A stretch of 64,000 nucleotides of DNA from Moniliella sp. 'wahieum' (GCA_003971905.1 RSEE01000048.1:186001-250000); one strand, 5' to 3'; shown: positions 48,625 to 59,775, counted from the first letter of the stretch. Numbers and translations: made by a program. The notes: generated by a model from the sequence alone, not told the origin.

Positions 48625-50342
48625 TCACACCAGATAGGGGCTGTCAATCACACTGAACCCGACGGCCACGCCGCCTTCGTTACTGTCCCGGCCTTTGGTC
48701 CGGAGCAAGTGGCCGCCACTAATGTTGTCGACAACTTCCAGCGTCCCATCCGCCCGGCGACCAAAGAGCGAGGTGTCGTAAATTCCGAGTTCGGATACGA
48801 CGTCCGGCGCCAGCGCGGCCCCCGCCGAGCCAGCGCCGGCCTTGACCAAGAGACTGCCCAAGTGGGAGGCTGGATGAGAGACATGAGAATGTACCCCTCC
48901 CGCTCGGAAGGTGCTTGAGAGCCAGCATTGGCCTTGTCCCGCGCCTCCATGGCGTGGAGGGCAGGCGGGATATCGGATTTGTAAATGTTGTTGCCCCGCC
49001 CTCGCGTTGAGGTTTGAGCACGAAGCGATCCGGCTCGGTGAGAGCAAGTTGGTACGCCTTTTGGCCCTCCTCGGAGGCCGGGTCAAGCGAGTAGAGTTCG
49101 GTCCATGTGGACCGGACTTGAGCTAGAGTGGCAGCTTGCCAAGCTTGCGTTCCCTCTTCCTTGGCTTGCGCGTTGGGCTGTAGGAAGGACTCCATCACGC
49201 CTGGCTGAGCCAAGACTTGCTGCACCTTCTTCGCACCGGCCAGCTGAAGTGCCACAGAGGGGCACTTGATCGCCCTGCTACGCTCGAGCAACAACCGTAC
49301 GTCCCAGCTCTTCTCGTTCTGGGCTCCTTCATAATCGGCAGGTGTGTACCCAGCGCGGAAGTACACCACTGACACTTCCACCTCCTCCCCGTCTTCTCCC
49401 TCTCCACCATGGGCCCAAGGGGGCGTGACAAACAGTTCCTTGTTCGGCAGGCGCAGTTTGGCTGCATCATGTTTCGAGGGACCGGATCCAGCCAACTCGG
49501 CAAGAGTGAGTCGGATTGCCTTTACGCCGTGGCGCTGAGCCAAAGCATATTCGAGCGCGCGCTGATCAAATGCGTTCCGCTCGCCTGGCTGAACCACAAA
49601 GAGCACAACGGGGTCGCGCGGAATCTTTTGGATCCGAGGCAAGGCTTGGCGCAAGTAGGCATCGTGGGCGCCCGCAATGCCGGCCGCCAGCGTTACGGTC
49701 GCATCGTTGATTGGGATCGATTCGCCGGCATCCGATCCACGAGAGGAAGGCGGTACCAGCGTACCAAAGTAGTTGCGCGTCAGGCCTGCCAAGTAGCGGT
49801 GCAGTTCCGACACTTGGCTACACAGCGGACCAAACGAGGACGAGATGGTGTTGAATTCGACCTGCTTGATCCCAAGGGCCTGTGGCGATCCGGCGCCAGA
49901 CGGATCGGACGCTTGGTCCAGCAGGTAGTCGGACCGGAACAGACCGAGCTGGAGGTGCTGCGCCACGCCCTCGGCGCGGACCGTCTCGTAGACTTGCCAC
50001 AGCCGATGTTGGAACTGGTCAACGTCGATGACGTGTTGGTCGACAAAGACGGCGCGGAGAAAGGCATCGTCGGCCGCGACGCGGGCGTAGAGCTCATTCA
50101 GAACGGGCTGCAGCTGCTGGGCCTGGGAAAAGAGGGCGGGGGAAGGGCGACGGGAGGAGCGCAAAGGGCGCGTGGATGACGGCGGCCTTGTCGACAGCCT
50201 CGGGCGCAGCGCCGGCGGGCAGCGGCGGGCGGTAGACGAGCCCGTGAGCCAGCGCATAGTCCGTCGCCGTCGCTGTCAGATACGCAATGTGCTCGGCGGT
50301 CAGCTCGGCCGGCGGCCACTCGGGTAGCGGACTGGGGGACAT
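48625..50342 (-). CDS. GSH2: Glutathione synthetase
   Basis: ATP-grasp ligase that adds Gly to gamma-glutamylcysteine, the second step of glutathione synthesis; the family acts as a cytosolic homodimer. From ATG 50342 (MSPSPLPEWPPAELTAEHIA) the order is: a helical N-domain; LGIKQVEFNTISSSFGPLCS (substrate site); the lid and Ala-rich region; and VVYFRAGYTPADYEGAQNEK with KCPSVALQLAGAKKVQQVLA, both strongly diagnostic. RFVLKPQREGG (ATP-grasp) and EGGVAVGFSVIDSPYLV at the C-terminus follow. No intron is seen. The length of 1718 bases is one short of a multiple of three plus frame. Shifts occur near 50130, 49010 and 48800. The C-terminal domain is complete when read across frames. Confidence 0.93.
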
Positions 50343-50803
50343 GGGGGGGACGCAGATGGCCAGCGTAGCGCACGGCTCTTTTGCTTGCCGCGCTTACAAC
50401 CGCTTGCAACCGCTTGCAACCGCTCCCTCGCCCGCCGGCCTTTCTTCGTCCGACGAAACGCACGCCGCCATCAGCACGTGACACCCACTGCAGTTGACGC
50501 CACGGCCTGCCGCAGCCTCCGCCTCGCTGACATAATGGCAAAGTTCTATGTTCAACCGTGCCATCAAAATACTGCGGCACATTTACATAGGGTTGCCTGG
50601 TGCTAACCCTGGCGCCCAGCCCCCCGTACAGCCACCGATGGCCCAGCGGACACCGACGCTTGCCTCTTAGCTACGGATCCCACCCCCACACAGTAGGTGT
50701 GTATCGCACCGCCTCGTACCCGCTCCCACCGGCTGCGCCTGCATCTCTTTCCAGGCCGCATTCTGACCTTTTCTTCTCTCTTTCCTCTGCACTTCTAGTC
50801 GCC
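50343..50803 (+). promoter_or_regulatory. GSH2 / RPL39 divergent promoter with two telobox sites
   Basis: Shared upstream region of glutathione synthetase (left) and eL39 (right). TAGGGTTG lies at 50588-50595 and the inverted partner CTAACCCT at 50603-50610, about 200 bases before the eL39 start. The GCTTGCAACC unit is repeated near 50395-50425. A CT-rich leader runs into ATG 50804. Confidence 0.55.
50588..50610 (+). promoter_or_regulatory. Inverted pair of AGGGTT (telobox-like) elements
   Basis: TAGGGTTG and, 7 bases on, CTAACCCT in opposite orientation. The octamer is shared with the eL21/uS4 promoter. AGGGTT-type elements bind Tbf1-like Myb factors at ribosomal-protein promoters in several fungi; binding here is inferred. 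Confidence 0.5.
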
Positions 50804-51093
50804 ATGCCCTCGCACAAGACCTTCCGGACCAAGTCGACTCTTGCCAAGGCGGGCAGGAAGAACCGGTACGTTTCCCTCTCCGCCTTGAACTAAGCATGCG
50901 CACTGCCACCATCGGTCCCATCCACCGGTGTCCATTCTGCGTTTATGCTCGGCCAGCCTCCTCCCCCTTCTCATGACCTTGACTAACCCGCCTTCTCAGC
51001 CCCATCCCTCAGTGGTTCCGCATGAAGACGGACAACAAGATCCAGTACAACAAGTTCCGTCGCAACTGGCGTCGCACCAAGCTTAACATCTAG
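50804..51093 (+). CDS. RPL39: 60S ribosomal protein eL39
   Basis: Small basic protein lining the exit tunnel of the large cytosolic subunit. Exon 1 (50804-50865) reads [21 protein letters not shown] 134-nt intron (50866-50999, GTACGT donor, CTAAC branch, CAG acceptor) interrupts the Arg codon. Exon 2 (51000-51093) reads [20 protein letters not shown] and ends RRTKLNI. The total is 51 residues, the universal eL39 length, and it is intact. Its intron is the longest of those I could delimit here, as often found in ribosomal-protein genes. Confidence 0.97.
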
Positions 51094-51607
51094 AGTGGCT
51101 TGGGGCATGCTCACCCATACATGGATTCCTCCCAGTTTGCATGGGCAGTTAACCCCCCTCTCCTAGTCCCTCTCATCTCTGGAGCACGAGACTATGTGTA
51201 CACCGTCTTGAAAGGGACGCTTGGTTGCACGCATCCACGTTCGCGTGGTGTCCAGTTACTCCCTCAGTTCCTGGGCTTTGTGCATCCTGTCACTTTCCAC
51301 CCCGTCCGGCTGTCGACTGCTTTGACGGGGCTAACCCCCAAAATCGTATGCACTGTCTGCATGAGGATTGGATTCCGTAGAATGGTCACTGCGTACATGT
51401 TATGCCACCACGGCTTTCTGGTACCGCGGCAGTGACCATTGAACAGCAGGATATTCGATATGAGATGAGAGAGGCCAACAGTCTGAAACCATAGACGTCC
51501 CACTGAAAAGCCTGTAGGCAGGTCCACGCAAGAGGGAAGACAGAGAGGAAACCGGAGCCATACCAGCCGCCTAGCTAGTCCGGGATGATGTCAATGAAGG
51601 GTGATGA
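51094..51607. other. Convergent spacer RPL39 / TOA1
   Basis: About 510 bases holding the 3' flanks of two convergent genes. No coding or RNA feature is recognised. Confidence 0.45.
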
Positions 51608-52351
51608 TCACCACTCAAGCTCGGCATTGGCCTTCGCAAACAGATAGTCCCTGCCGTCGACCGAGGCAATGCCATCTTTGAACTGGCACTTCCACTTGTT
51701 GCGTACGCGGGCAACCTATTCAGTAGGAAAGGGCAGGACACGGGTCAGCACATGCGCATCCATGCACAGAAGGAGGGTCGACGTACCTTGTCGTACAGGC
51801 ACAAGATCATGTCCTGGTCCCCATCTGCACCCTCCGCGCCGGGCCCATCCCCATCCTCATCTTCATCCGAATCGTCCAGGTCCGAGCCAATTTCGTCGCT
51901 CTGAGGGTCGGGCGCGGGCCTTGGCGCTGGGGGCAGAGGTAGGACTGTCGGACCGCTTGCGCTTACTGCCGGTCGGATCATCGTCGGACAGAGGAGGAGG
52001 CTTCGGCCAATTGCTTGGCCTGGGCCTCGACAGCCTTGCGCTCGGCGCGACTCTGCCGCGGGGAAGCGGTGGCGCGCCTTCAAATTCAGCAACTTGGGAG
52101 TTGATGATCTTCTGCTCCCACAGCCGCTGCAGCTCCTCGAGGTATTCCTTCTCGATGCCTTGGTCCTCAAAGTCAGGTTGGACGCTCTTGATCACATCGT
52201 CAATGATGGTGCGGTAGGCCGAGGACTGCGAATCAGACGGAAGGCCAATGCAGACGCAGAGCACGCGAGGTCAGTATGGGAACGTCGCAGGTACAGGGCA
52301 AGGAACGAAAACAAGCGCCCAGCCAGCACTCACCACCACGCGGTTGCTCAT
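51608..52351 (-). CDS. TOA1: Transcription factor IIA large subunit
   Basis: TFIIA alpha/beta precursor-type subunit that stabilises TBP on DNA. Exon 1 (52334-52351) encodes only MSNRVV. A 108-nt intron (52226-52333) is followed by exon 2 (51787-52225), which gives the helical bundle domain SSAYRTIIDDVIKSVQPDFE and EELQRLWEQKIINSQVAEFE. A short linker with the nuclear-type KRKRSDSP and an acidic block (DEIGSDLDDSDEDEDGDG) comes next. A 71-nt intron (51716-51786) separates the final beta-barrel domain, QDMILCLYDK plus VARVRNKWKCQFKDGIASVD and DYLFAKANAELEW. Coding exons sum to 565 bases, one too many or two too few, with the break in the linker near 51950. At about 188 residues it is shorter than yeast Toa1 (286), entirely through linker loss. 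Confidence 0.95.
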
Positions 52352-53080
52352 CTTGGCGGATCCGGGTCAACACGTCAAGGCGGAGCAGATGGGAGCACAG
52401 CCAGAAACAGCAAGCGAGGGCACGAAGCTGCACTAACGACGCACAGCGGGCTATCGAGGATCAGCGTCAAGCAACGATGGGGCAAAAGCAAGGTGCGATG
52501 GCAACGCAGACAAGCGGTCTGGGTGGCGACCACGGTGGGCGCGACCGAGTCGGTTTAAATAAGGGCTGTGGCCAGGCGGGGGGTTGCGGATGAGGTAAGC
52601 AGTGCGTGGCCACTGCCCCTGTGAGAGCCCCCCACAGGGCCGCAGAACTGCGCGCCTCCGACGAAAGAGCAACGGTGAGCGTGGTGACCGGTGAGCTCAC
52701 AACAGAGGCCCTGTGCCAGAGGACAAGGAAACAGCCGGGTACACTGGCCGTGTGCCATGTTGGGAGGCACGTTGAACGTTCAGACGTTCAGCAGCTGAGC
52801 GCTGCGCTCAAGTTGAGCCTCAACCGAGAACGGCCAGTGGACCCGTGCCTACCCCCGCTGCATCACGTGCCAGGCGCCAGGAGGCCGCCTGGGCAGGATG
52901 CATGATGTGTACTGGTTGATGCATGATGCCTCCGACCCCATCGAGCGTAGAGCGACCTCGACCGCGTCTCTACACTCTGCCGGACTCACACCGCTGCCAC
53001 GCTCCCCCCCTCCCCCCGCACCCGTCCCTGGGTTGTCCTCTCCACACGCCCTCGTGTCCTGTTCCTCCGCACGCGCCAGC
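52352..53080. promoter_or_regulatory. Divergent region TOA1 / PWWP gene
   Basis: About 730 bases with several recurring words: GTGACCGGTGAGCTC (52682-52696), CGTTGAACGTTCAGACGTTC (52772-52791), CAGCTGAGCGCTGCGC (52792-52807), GATGCATGATG twice (52899-52929). It serves two divergent transcription/chromatin genes. No gene of its own is seen. Confidence 0.5.
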
Positions 53081-54396
53081 ATGCCGCGTGCTTCCTCTTC
53101 CTCCAAGTGGGCCCCACCCCCCATCTTGTACGTCCTCTCTCCATCCGCCCTCCAGCCCCAGCTCTGGCCGCCGCTGACACGCTTGCCTCCGCAGCCACGC
53201 GGATGATCTTGTTCTAGCACGCCTCACGGGGTATCCCGAATGGCCAGCCATGGTACGTACGCGTCTTGCTCACCTTGGCGCCCTGCTGACTCGCCCATGC
53301 CAGGTTGTGCGCAGCAGTCAAGTCCCCGATGCGGTGCGCGTCGCGTTTGCGGAATCGGGCAAGAAGCACATTGTGCGCTTTTTGCCCGACGCTGACTAGT
53401 ATGTGTTGCGTCTGTGTTGTGGTGTGGCTCTGATGGGGGCGGTGACCCGGCGACCCAATGACGCGAGCCTGACCTTTCCCCTTTGTTTGCAGTTACTTTT
53501 ACAATCCGCAGCAGCTGGTCGAGCTGGACGACGCCAAGATCCGCGCCTTTCTGGCCCGGTCCAAGCCCAAGCCGCACTCCATGCTTGCCGAGAGTTTACG
53601 CCGAGCGTACCAAATTGCTCAACATGATGCAATTAAATGGGCGCGCCAGCAAGACGCCCTCGTGGCCGCGGCGCAGATGGCAGCTGCCGAGATGGCCCAG
53701 TCGGATGAGGACGCGGGCTCGGCCCAGGAACCCGAACCTGAGTCGGAAGAGGAACCGATATGGGACAGCGATGAGATGCAGGGAAGCGACGAGGACGAAC
53801 TGCTTCCCCCACGCAAGCCCGTTGCCAAGAAGCCCGAGCCGGAGCGCAGGGCTTCATCCCGCGCCGGAAGGTTGTCCCCGAAACCGAGGATACGTCCGAG
53901 TCGGAGGATCGTCCAGCCAAAAGACAACGCAAGCCGACCGCCAAGCCCCAACCGGCCCCGGCTGTTGCTTCTCCCGCACCGGTCGCCGACGCTTCGTTGA
54001 CCGTAGCTGCTGATACAACCACCGCGGTGGGTGCTGAGAATACCGCTGAGCGGGTTAGGTGTTGGCGATTCGAGCTGCAGCGCATCTTCCTTGGCAAGGA
54101 GGGGATCTTGTTTGACGTATGTACTACCTCTCTCGCTTTGTACCTATCGCTCGTCAGTAGCTAACCTACTCACTCTACCTTGGGAACAGCTGATGGACCG
54201 CGCGGCAGAGGTGTTTGACCTGCTCGAAGCATCCCCTGCAATCACGCGTGAGCACATCAGGTTTAGCAGGATCGACAAGGTTCTCAAACGGGTCGTGGCG
54301 CTCAAGTCTGAGATGCCCGCGGTTGAGAAGAAGTACAAGTTCGCGGTGCGCTCCCAAAAGTTGCTGGTGGAGTGGCGGTCGCGTCTCAGCTTGTAG
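53081..54396 (+). CDS. PWWP-domain chromatin protein with C-terminal IBD/TFIIS-N-like helices
   Basis: Nuclear reader of methylated histone tails. There are five exons: 53081-53127, 53195-53252, 53304-53398, 53493-54116 and 54190-54396, with introns of 67, 51, 94 and 73 nt. The PWWP domain spans the first three introns: HADDLVLARLTGYPEWPAMV, VRVAFAESGKKHIVRFLPDA, then YFYNPQQLVEL. A helix (RRAYQIAQHDAIKWARQQDA), an acidic block with DSDEMQGSDEDELLPP and a basic segment (RPAKRQRKPTAK) follow. The last 85 residues (LMDRAAEVFDLLEASPAITR ... LLVEWRSRLSL) form a helical bundle like the LEDGF integrase-binding/TFIIS N-terminal fold. The layout matches HDGF/LEDGF-type and fungal Pdp proteins. One frame shift occurs near 53860; exons total 1031 bases. 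Confidence 0.88.
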
Positions 54397-54826
54397 TGCC
54401 CCGCGGCCCCGCGCCCGCGGTTCGGGGCTGGGGATGAACGTGAAGTGAACGTGAAGGTTGAACGTCGATCCGTTGGTCGGATGCGTGGTTTTGATGACTC
54501 GAAAGTACAGAAGATGTAAAGGCGTGGGAAGCTGCTGTCCAATTTATTGCCCACGTATACTTGCTGTTGGGGCCGCCATGCCGGCGGCGCTGGTGACGCT
54601 CCAGTTGAAGCTCTAGTGCAAACGAACATCCACGCCCTCATGGCTTGAATGCAACTTGATGCATGATGCGGGTTGCGCCCGGGATCACGTGCATTACATA
54701 ACCAGCCACTGGCAACGCTTCGGCGGAGTTTCCCGGCGGGGTCTGATTCCGCCGTCTGCTACCGGGGGCCCCACGAAGAAACAGGACGGAGGCCAGCGGG
54801 CACCAGCACCAACCACCTTGAGCAGC
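54397..54826. other. Spacer upstream of mS41
   Basis: 430 bases. They hold GAACGTGAAGTGAACGTGAAGG / GTTGAACGTC words (about 54437-54465) and a GATGCATGATG word (54658-54668). No gene is seen; an Arg-rich minus-strand frame across 54638-55471 is antisense to mS41. Confidence 0.45.
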
Positions 54827-55444
54827 ATGAGCTTCTTTACTGGCGTGTGCGCAGCTGCGCGCCCCGCGGTGCTGTCCCTGGCCGTGCCCCGGACGGCGGG
54901 TGGGTCGCTGGGCTTGAGGATCCCGTCCTCGGTCCGCGGCTTTTCCGCCTCGGCGCCCACGCACGGCACTGCGCTGCGCCTGGTGTACGAGCGGCCCGTG
55001 TCGCGCATCCCCGAACCAAAGCGTACGTCTCCCGCTCTCCCTCTCGGCGTGTGACGAACTTGGGCTGACGGTTCTCCTCCAGAGGGTATCTCGACCCCGC
55101 TCGAGTTTATCCAGGCCATCACGCGTCTCCCGCGGCGAAACTTGGCGGGCGACTCGGGCTTTACCGAGGCGTTGCCGCAAGATTGGACTGCGTTCTTTAG
55201 CTTGACCAGCAACCAGCTGGAGGAGATGGGGCTCAGCACGCGCGACCGCAAGTATGTCTTGTGGGCCATGGAGCGGTTCCGGCAAGGCTACAATATTCGC
55301 CGCATCGCCTACCAAGACAAGAGCAAGAAGGTGGTTCGCTACCACGGTGACCGTGTCCAGCACGGGTACCGTGTTCGCGGCGAGGTGCGCCCTGGCGAAA
55401 AGGTGCCGCCGCGCAACCGTCGCCAGATGAAGCGCCCGTACTGA
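54827..55444 (+). CDS. FYV4: Mitochondrial small-subunit ribosomal protein mS41 (Fyv4/IGR motif)
   Basis: Nuclear-encoded mitoribosome protein with a SAM-like IGR fold. Exon 1 (54827-55022) starts MSFFTGVCAAARPAVLSLAV, an Arg/Ala-rich amphipathic presequence, and ends RPVSRIPEPK. A 60-nt intron (55023-55082) follows. Exon 2 holds the IGR-motif region, STPLEFIQAITRLPRRNLAG ... LPQDWTAFFSLTSNQLEEMG, then RDRKYVLWAMERFRQGYNIR and a basic end, PPRNRRQMKRPY. Exon lengths total 558 bases, giving 185 residues with no frame problem. In yeast the equivalent is Fyv4, needed for mitochondrial translation. Confidence 0.9.
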
Positions 55445-55606
55445 TCGCTTTTGGTACGAGGTCTGTGCCATGCATCCTTACTATTCTTTAGGACCCCACC
55501 TCACTCACTTGGGGGTGGCGTCTCTTCTGTCATAAGCTAGGCAGGTCGTGTCGTACAGAAAGAAGATGTGTATCCCTAATCAGTCGAAAGACGCAGATGC
55601 AGAAGG

Positions 55607-57417
55607 TCAAAGCCGAGCAAAGCCGACGACAGGGGGTGATAAAATGCATAATGTGCAAGCACAAATGGAAGGAGGGAAAGAGGATGCAGATGGAAGAGTG
55701 AGAGTGAACTCGGGGCCATCCGAGAGCAGCAGGCTCGCCACCGATCGACAAGGCCACCGACAAAAACGATGCAATTGGAGGAATAACTCGTAACGTATGA
55801 AGGTGCATAGTACTCCCTCTAACAATAACACAACACCAAGGCAAAGAGCCGGATTAGATCTTGAGCTCACGAAACCCCTCGACAGCCGACGGACCGGCCG
55901 GTAAAGGTTCCGGGGACGTCGTCCTGCCTTTCGTTCGGCCCGAAGCGGCGCCTTCCTACTCAATGCCTTCTCAACCGCCCTGGCCTGTTTCCGCTCCCGA
56001 GCCGTTGGTCGAGAGCCCTCAGCCGCGGCTTTGAGACGGGCTGAACGGCGGCAAGGCTTGGAATCAGGCGTATTGGTATGTGCGACCGAGGAAACTGTGG
56101 AAGGGGACTGACCCTCAGCGACGCGGGAGGGGGGCAAAGGTGAGGTCAAAGGACTGTGGGATCGCCTCTTATTCCCGCGATCGTCCAGGCCAGCGGTCGA
56201 GAGACGCTTGCTCCTCTGTACTGGTTCTTCCACATCGTCCGCCACCGTCGCTGGCGTCGAGACGGATCCCGACGGGGGAGACGAACTGTCAATAGGCTCG
56301 TCGAGCACGACATTGGCATCGGCCTCGGTCAAGATCTCAACGACAGAGTTAAAGTCATGTTGGGCGAGCAAGGCACGAATTTGTCGGACAGGGTGAGGGC
56401 GAGCGAGGCAGCGCTGCACTCGCTTCTCGTCTTCGGTAGGATCCAGGACTTCCTCTGTCTCGGAAACGGTGTCGGCAGTCGAGGATGCCTCCCCAGTTGG
56501 AAGTGCTGGGTGCTCGGGGAGGGTGATCTTAGGCAGACCAGAATGGGGCCCGGCAAGACTGCGCACAGAGCTGTAGTGTTCCCAATTGTGGTAGGCAATA
56601 TACAGCGGTCCAACAGTCTCCAGTGGCACAGAAGATACGGTGGGTGCTTCGGCTAGCGGCTGTCCCTCCTTTTGAGATTGCCGACGGAGTCGCCTCCGCT
56701 GCCGCTCGCCTGCAGCGGGAGAAAGCGGGAGGGTATGAATGGTGCCATCGAGTTCGGCCTGGGCTAGGGCACGAGCGCGTTCTTGCTCTCGTTGGGTACG
56801 CGCCTGCTCGGACACGTCATCTTCCTCCCCCGTTACCACGAGGACCAACTTGGGTTGGATCACCTTGATGCGCTTGAGGCTCAGCTGGGCAAATGCTGAC
56901 AGCTCGACATGGCCGCCGTATGTGCCGTTTTCCCGCATATTGGCCACATATGCATCGTAGCTGCCGTCGACAAAGCCGGCAAACTGGTCGGGATGCGCAG
57001 CAAGGTAGTCGCAAATTTGGGAGCGCAGGTGGGCATACCAACCGGGCGTTCCGTAGAGCTGATCGGAAAGTGCACTGTGAGAAATGGAAGGGTCAGCCGG
57101 CTGCACCTGCACGGGGGGCCAGGAATCCAGCACCCAATGAACCACGTACCGAAAAAGGCAGTTCCCATCGCCAAGAGTGTCGGCGGCATAGAGCCCCATA
57201 TGGCGTAACTGGGAGTTGAACTGCAACTCAACATCCTCGGGGTCGTCGGCATGGGTCTTCTTGCTGCGTGTCACGCGTCCTAGGGGGGGCAAGCGCGGGG
57301 GGTTAGGGTGTCAACGATGTGGGGTCGGCGGCGGAGGGGGGGGGCGGGGCTGGCATACGTACCCGACGAGCCACGCGGGGCTCGGGAGGAGGGCGCGCGG
57401 CGGGTGGTGCGGGCCAT
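55607..57417 (-). CDS. OTU-family deubiquitinase (OTUD3-like)
   Basis: Cysteine protease that removes ubiquitin. Exon 1 (57363-57417) reads MARTTRRAPSSRAPRGSSG. An 83-nt intron (57280-57362) leads to RVTRSKKTHADDPEDVELQF and HMGLYAADTLGDGNCLFR, with the catalytic Asp/Cys in DGNC. A 75-nt intron (57075-57149) splits the Arg codon right after the active-site Cys. It continues ALSDQLYGTPGWYAHLRSQI ... GTYGGHVELSAFAQ, and the catalytic His lies in PLYIAYHNWEHYSSVR. The last 300 residues are acidic then basic and Ser/Pro-rich, ending in KQARAVEKALSRKAPLRAER. One frame runs to 55607; a one-base change would instead end the protein at about 55853 with FRELKI, which looks more natural. Confidence 0.88.
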
Positions 57418-58813
57418 GGCAGGGGGGCGAGGAGGATGGAGTCGGAGGTGGGAGGGAAGGGTGAGGGCGTGTGCTTAGGAGGCCAGAGGCGGGGCAGCAG
57501 TCATCGCCGGCGCGTCGAAGCGCGCACTGGGGACGAGGCGGAGAGGATGGTGGCAGTGGCGGGGGCGGAGCGCTGACTGGAGCGGGAGGTGTGCGGAGGC
57601 GCGAGGGTTGATGCGTCGCTGGCGGGACTCAGACGACGACGGGAGTGCGTGCTGCGTTACTGACCACGCGCCCAGTCGAGCAGGCGCCAATCAGAAGCTG
57701 GGCCAGCTGCTGTTGCGGCTGCTGCTCTGCTCGACAATCGAGGGCGAGGGAGGGGGATCGATGATTAAATGGTGATCGCTGATGTTGATTGCACCCACTG
57801 CTGCAGGATGCATGATGCATGTGCATGACCGATGATCCATCCGCCAGCAGGCAGCGACAGGCAGCGACGGGCAGCTGAAAAGAAAAAAAAGAGAAAAATG
57901 CACCGTGGGCCATGGCCCGCTCTGTCAGCTCCGCACTGCCCCCACGCCAGGCCCTCGACATCGAATCACGCATTGTATTCCCATCATGCATTGTCTCACA
58001 TGTCAGCGTCCGGTGACGCGGGTGACGTGGTGACGCGCCACTGCCACGCTGCCCGGGTGAAATTGAACGTCTGTTCCATGTTCCGTCCGTCCACACCGCC
58101 TTGCCTCCCCACCTGATACTGTCTTCGTGCTGGGGGCAGCACACCAGCGCCACCACGCCACCGCGGCAGCAACCCTCAGGGCCTCAGTACATCAGTACGT
58201 CAGTGTGCGCAACCACCACCAGCAGAGACTGGCTCTAAAATCTTATCTTCCTCCTCCGTTGAACGTTGACCGTCGCCTTGGCCCGGATGCATGATTGCAT
58301 CATACCCACCCATCAGCGTCTTCTGTACACACTCCCCACGCCGCTCGAGCTGGACAGCTGAGCGCATGCTGAACGTTGTTGTCCGCTGAGCCTCAGCGCG
58401 CTGGCTGTCGAGGACGTTGCAACGTTGAACGCTAATCGACTCCTCACTCTCAGCAGCGCCCGGGCGTGTGCGTTCCGTTCACCACGTCGTCTAGAGGCCA
58501 GCGGCCACCAGGGACACACAGCCTGCAACTGCAGCTAACACGAATCGCTCTCAAATCTAAATCGCAAGCTTCTTCCTCCTGTTCCAGTTGCATGAGTCAG
58601 GCAGCACACCCCCGGCGCACCCAACAGCATGTCAGTGCACACATGTAATGGGTACAAGAACATAGGCCTATGCACCAGAGGAGACGGCGTCTCCTCTGGG
58701 GGTCGAGACGTGCCACAGCACGTCCAGCGCTGGACACACATGCCGTGGTCATATTTTGGAAGGCTGGTCCAGGACAAGGCTTGCACCAGCCAAGCAGCAC
58801 ACCAAGAACACCA
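57418..58813. other. 1.4 kb spacer between OTU gene and eL21
   Basis: No recognised gene. It is rich in the window's intergenic words: GATCGATGATT (57757-57767), GATGCATGATGCATG (57809-57823), a GGTGACG series (58012-58040), GTTGAACGTTGACC (58258-58271), GGATGCATGATTGCATCAT (58285-58303) and GTTGCAACGTTGAACG (58416-58431). The left 200 bases are the OTU promoter, very G-rich. Confidence 0.45.
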
Positions 58814-59294
58814 TTAGATGTAGGTGTCGTACGCAATGGGCGCCAACGTCTCGGGGAGGTTGTCCTCCGTCTTGATGACGCGCGCGTCGCGGGGCAGGGC
58901 AGGGCGGCGCTTGAGGTCAAACGTCTCGCCAGCCTCCTTGGCAATGCGCTTCTTCTCCGCGTTCGACTTGACGCGAGCCAGGAAGTCGTCACGGCACTTG
59001 GAGTGCTTGACGTGCTCAATCCGCACGTTGACGCGCTTCTCCATGTAGCGGCCACCCACAATCTTGTAGATGATCACACCCCGCGCGGGGGGCCACGTTG
59101 TACACCACACCCGTGCGGCCGTGGTAGTACTTGTGGGGCATACCCTTCTGGATCGCACCATTGGCCTTGATGTCGACAATGTCGCCCACGTGGTAAGGCC
59201 GCAGGTACGTCGACAGAGGAATCTGGCCGTGCTGGCGGAAGCCACGCTTGAACAGGTCGCGCGTGCGCGCACGGTAACCGAAGGAGTGAGGCAT
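58814..59294 (-). CDS. RPL21: 60S ribosomal protein eL21
   Basis: Large-subunit cytosolic ribosomal protein. From ATG 59294 it reads [57 protein letters not shown], then after one frame change [38 protein letters not shown] and [14 protein letters not shown]. The 481-base frame is one base over 160 codons. The extra base lies near 59078-59097, where GGGGGG and CCCC runs meet. Removing one gives 159 residues, the normal eL21 size. No coding intron. It is divergent from uS4 and shares its promoter. Confidence 0.96.
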
Positions 59295-59519
59295 GGTGAC
59301 TACCAACGCCACCAAGGCATGTCAGTCCTACCGACCTTGTTCAAACCACCCCGAGATACGCTCGACAAAGGACCGGGTGCCCCTTGGCACAATCCAAAGC
59401 ACATCTCTCAGGTAGACAGCCGCTCATACGCACCTAAACTTGCTTGGTGACCTCTTGGCGGGAAGGCCAGCAAGGTGGTACCAGCCACCACCCCAAAACA
59501 ACCACACCAGTGTCAGGGC

Positions 59520-59527
59520 TAGGGTTG
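59520..59527 (+). promoter_or_regulatory. TAGGGTTG element, first copy
   Basis: Telobox-like octamer roughly midway between eL21 and uS4. It is identical to those at 59691 and 50588. Confidence 0.5.
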
Positions 59528-59690
59528 TGTGTGCTGCGGGGGTTCCTCTCAGCCGCACATGGACAGTGTGGAAAAATTATTGCGGCGGATACACATAGGC
59601 GTCTGGCGTGGCGGGACTGTGCAAGTCCCGGCTAGTAGGACACTGGTCTCGCGGCTGCCAAGAACCAGGCCGTTGTCCAGCGCACCCCTG

Positions 59691-59698
59691 TAGGGTTG
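59691..59698 (+). promoter_or_regulatory. TAGGGTTG element, second copy
   Basis: Second identical octamer, 163 bases before the uS4 start codon and about 80 bases before its presumed leader intron. Confidence 0.5.
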
Positions 59699-59775
59699 GT
59701 TTCGCTCTGTTCTCCTGGTTCGCATCTTCGTCTCCGCTGCTCTTGCCGACATCGGTCCCTGCCGCCAAGCTCAAG

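Noticed and set aside
54638-55471. 277-residue minus-strand open frame
   Set aside because: Exactly overlaps mS41, which has matching family sequence, proper splice sites and an intact frame on the other strand.
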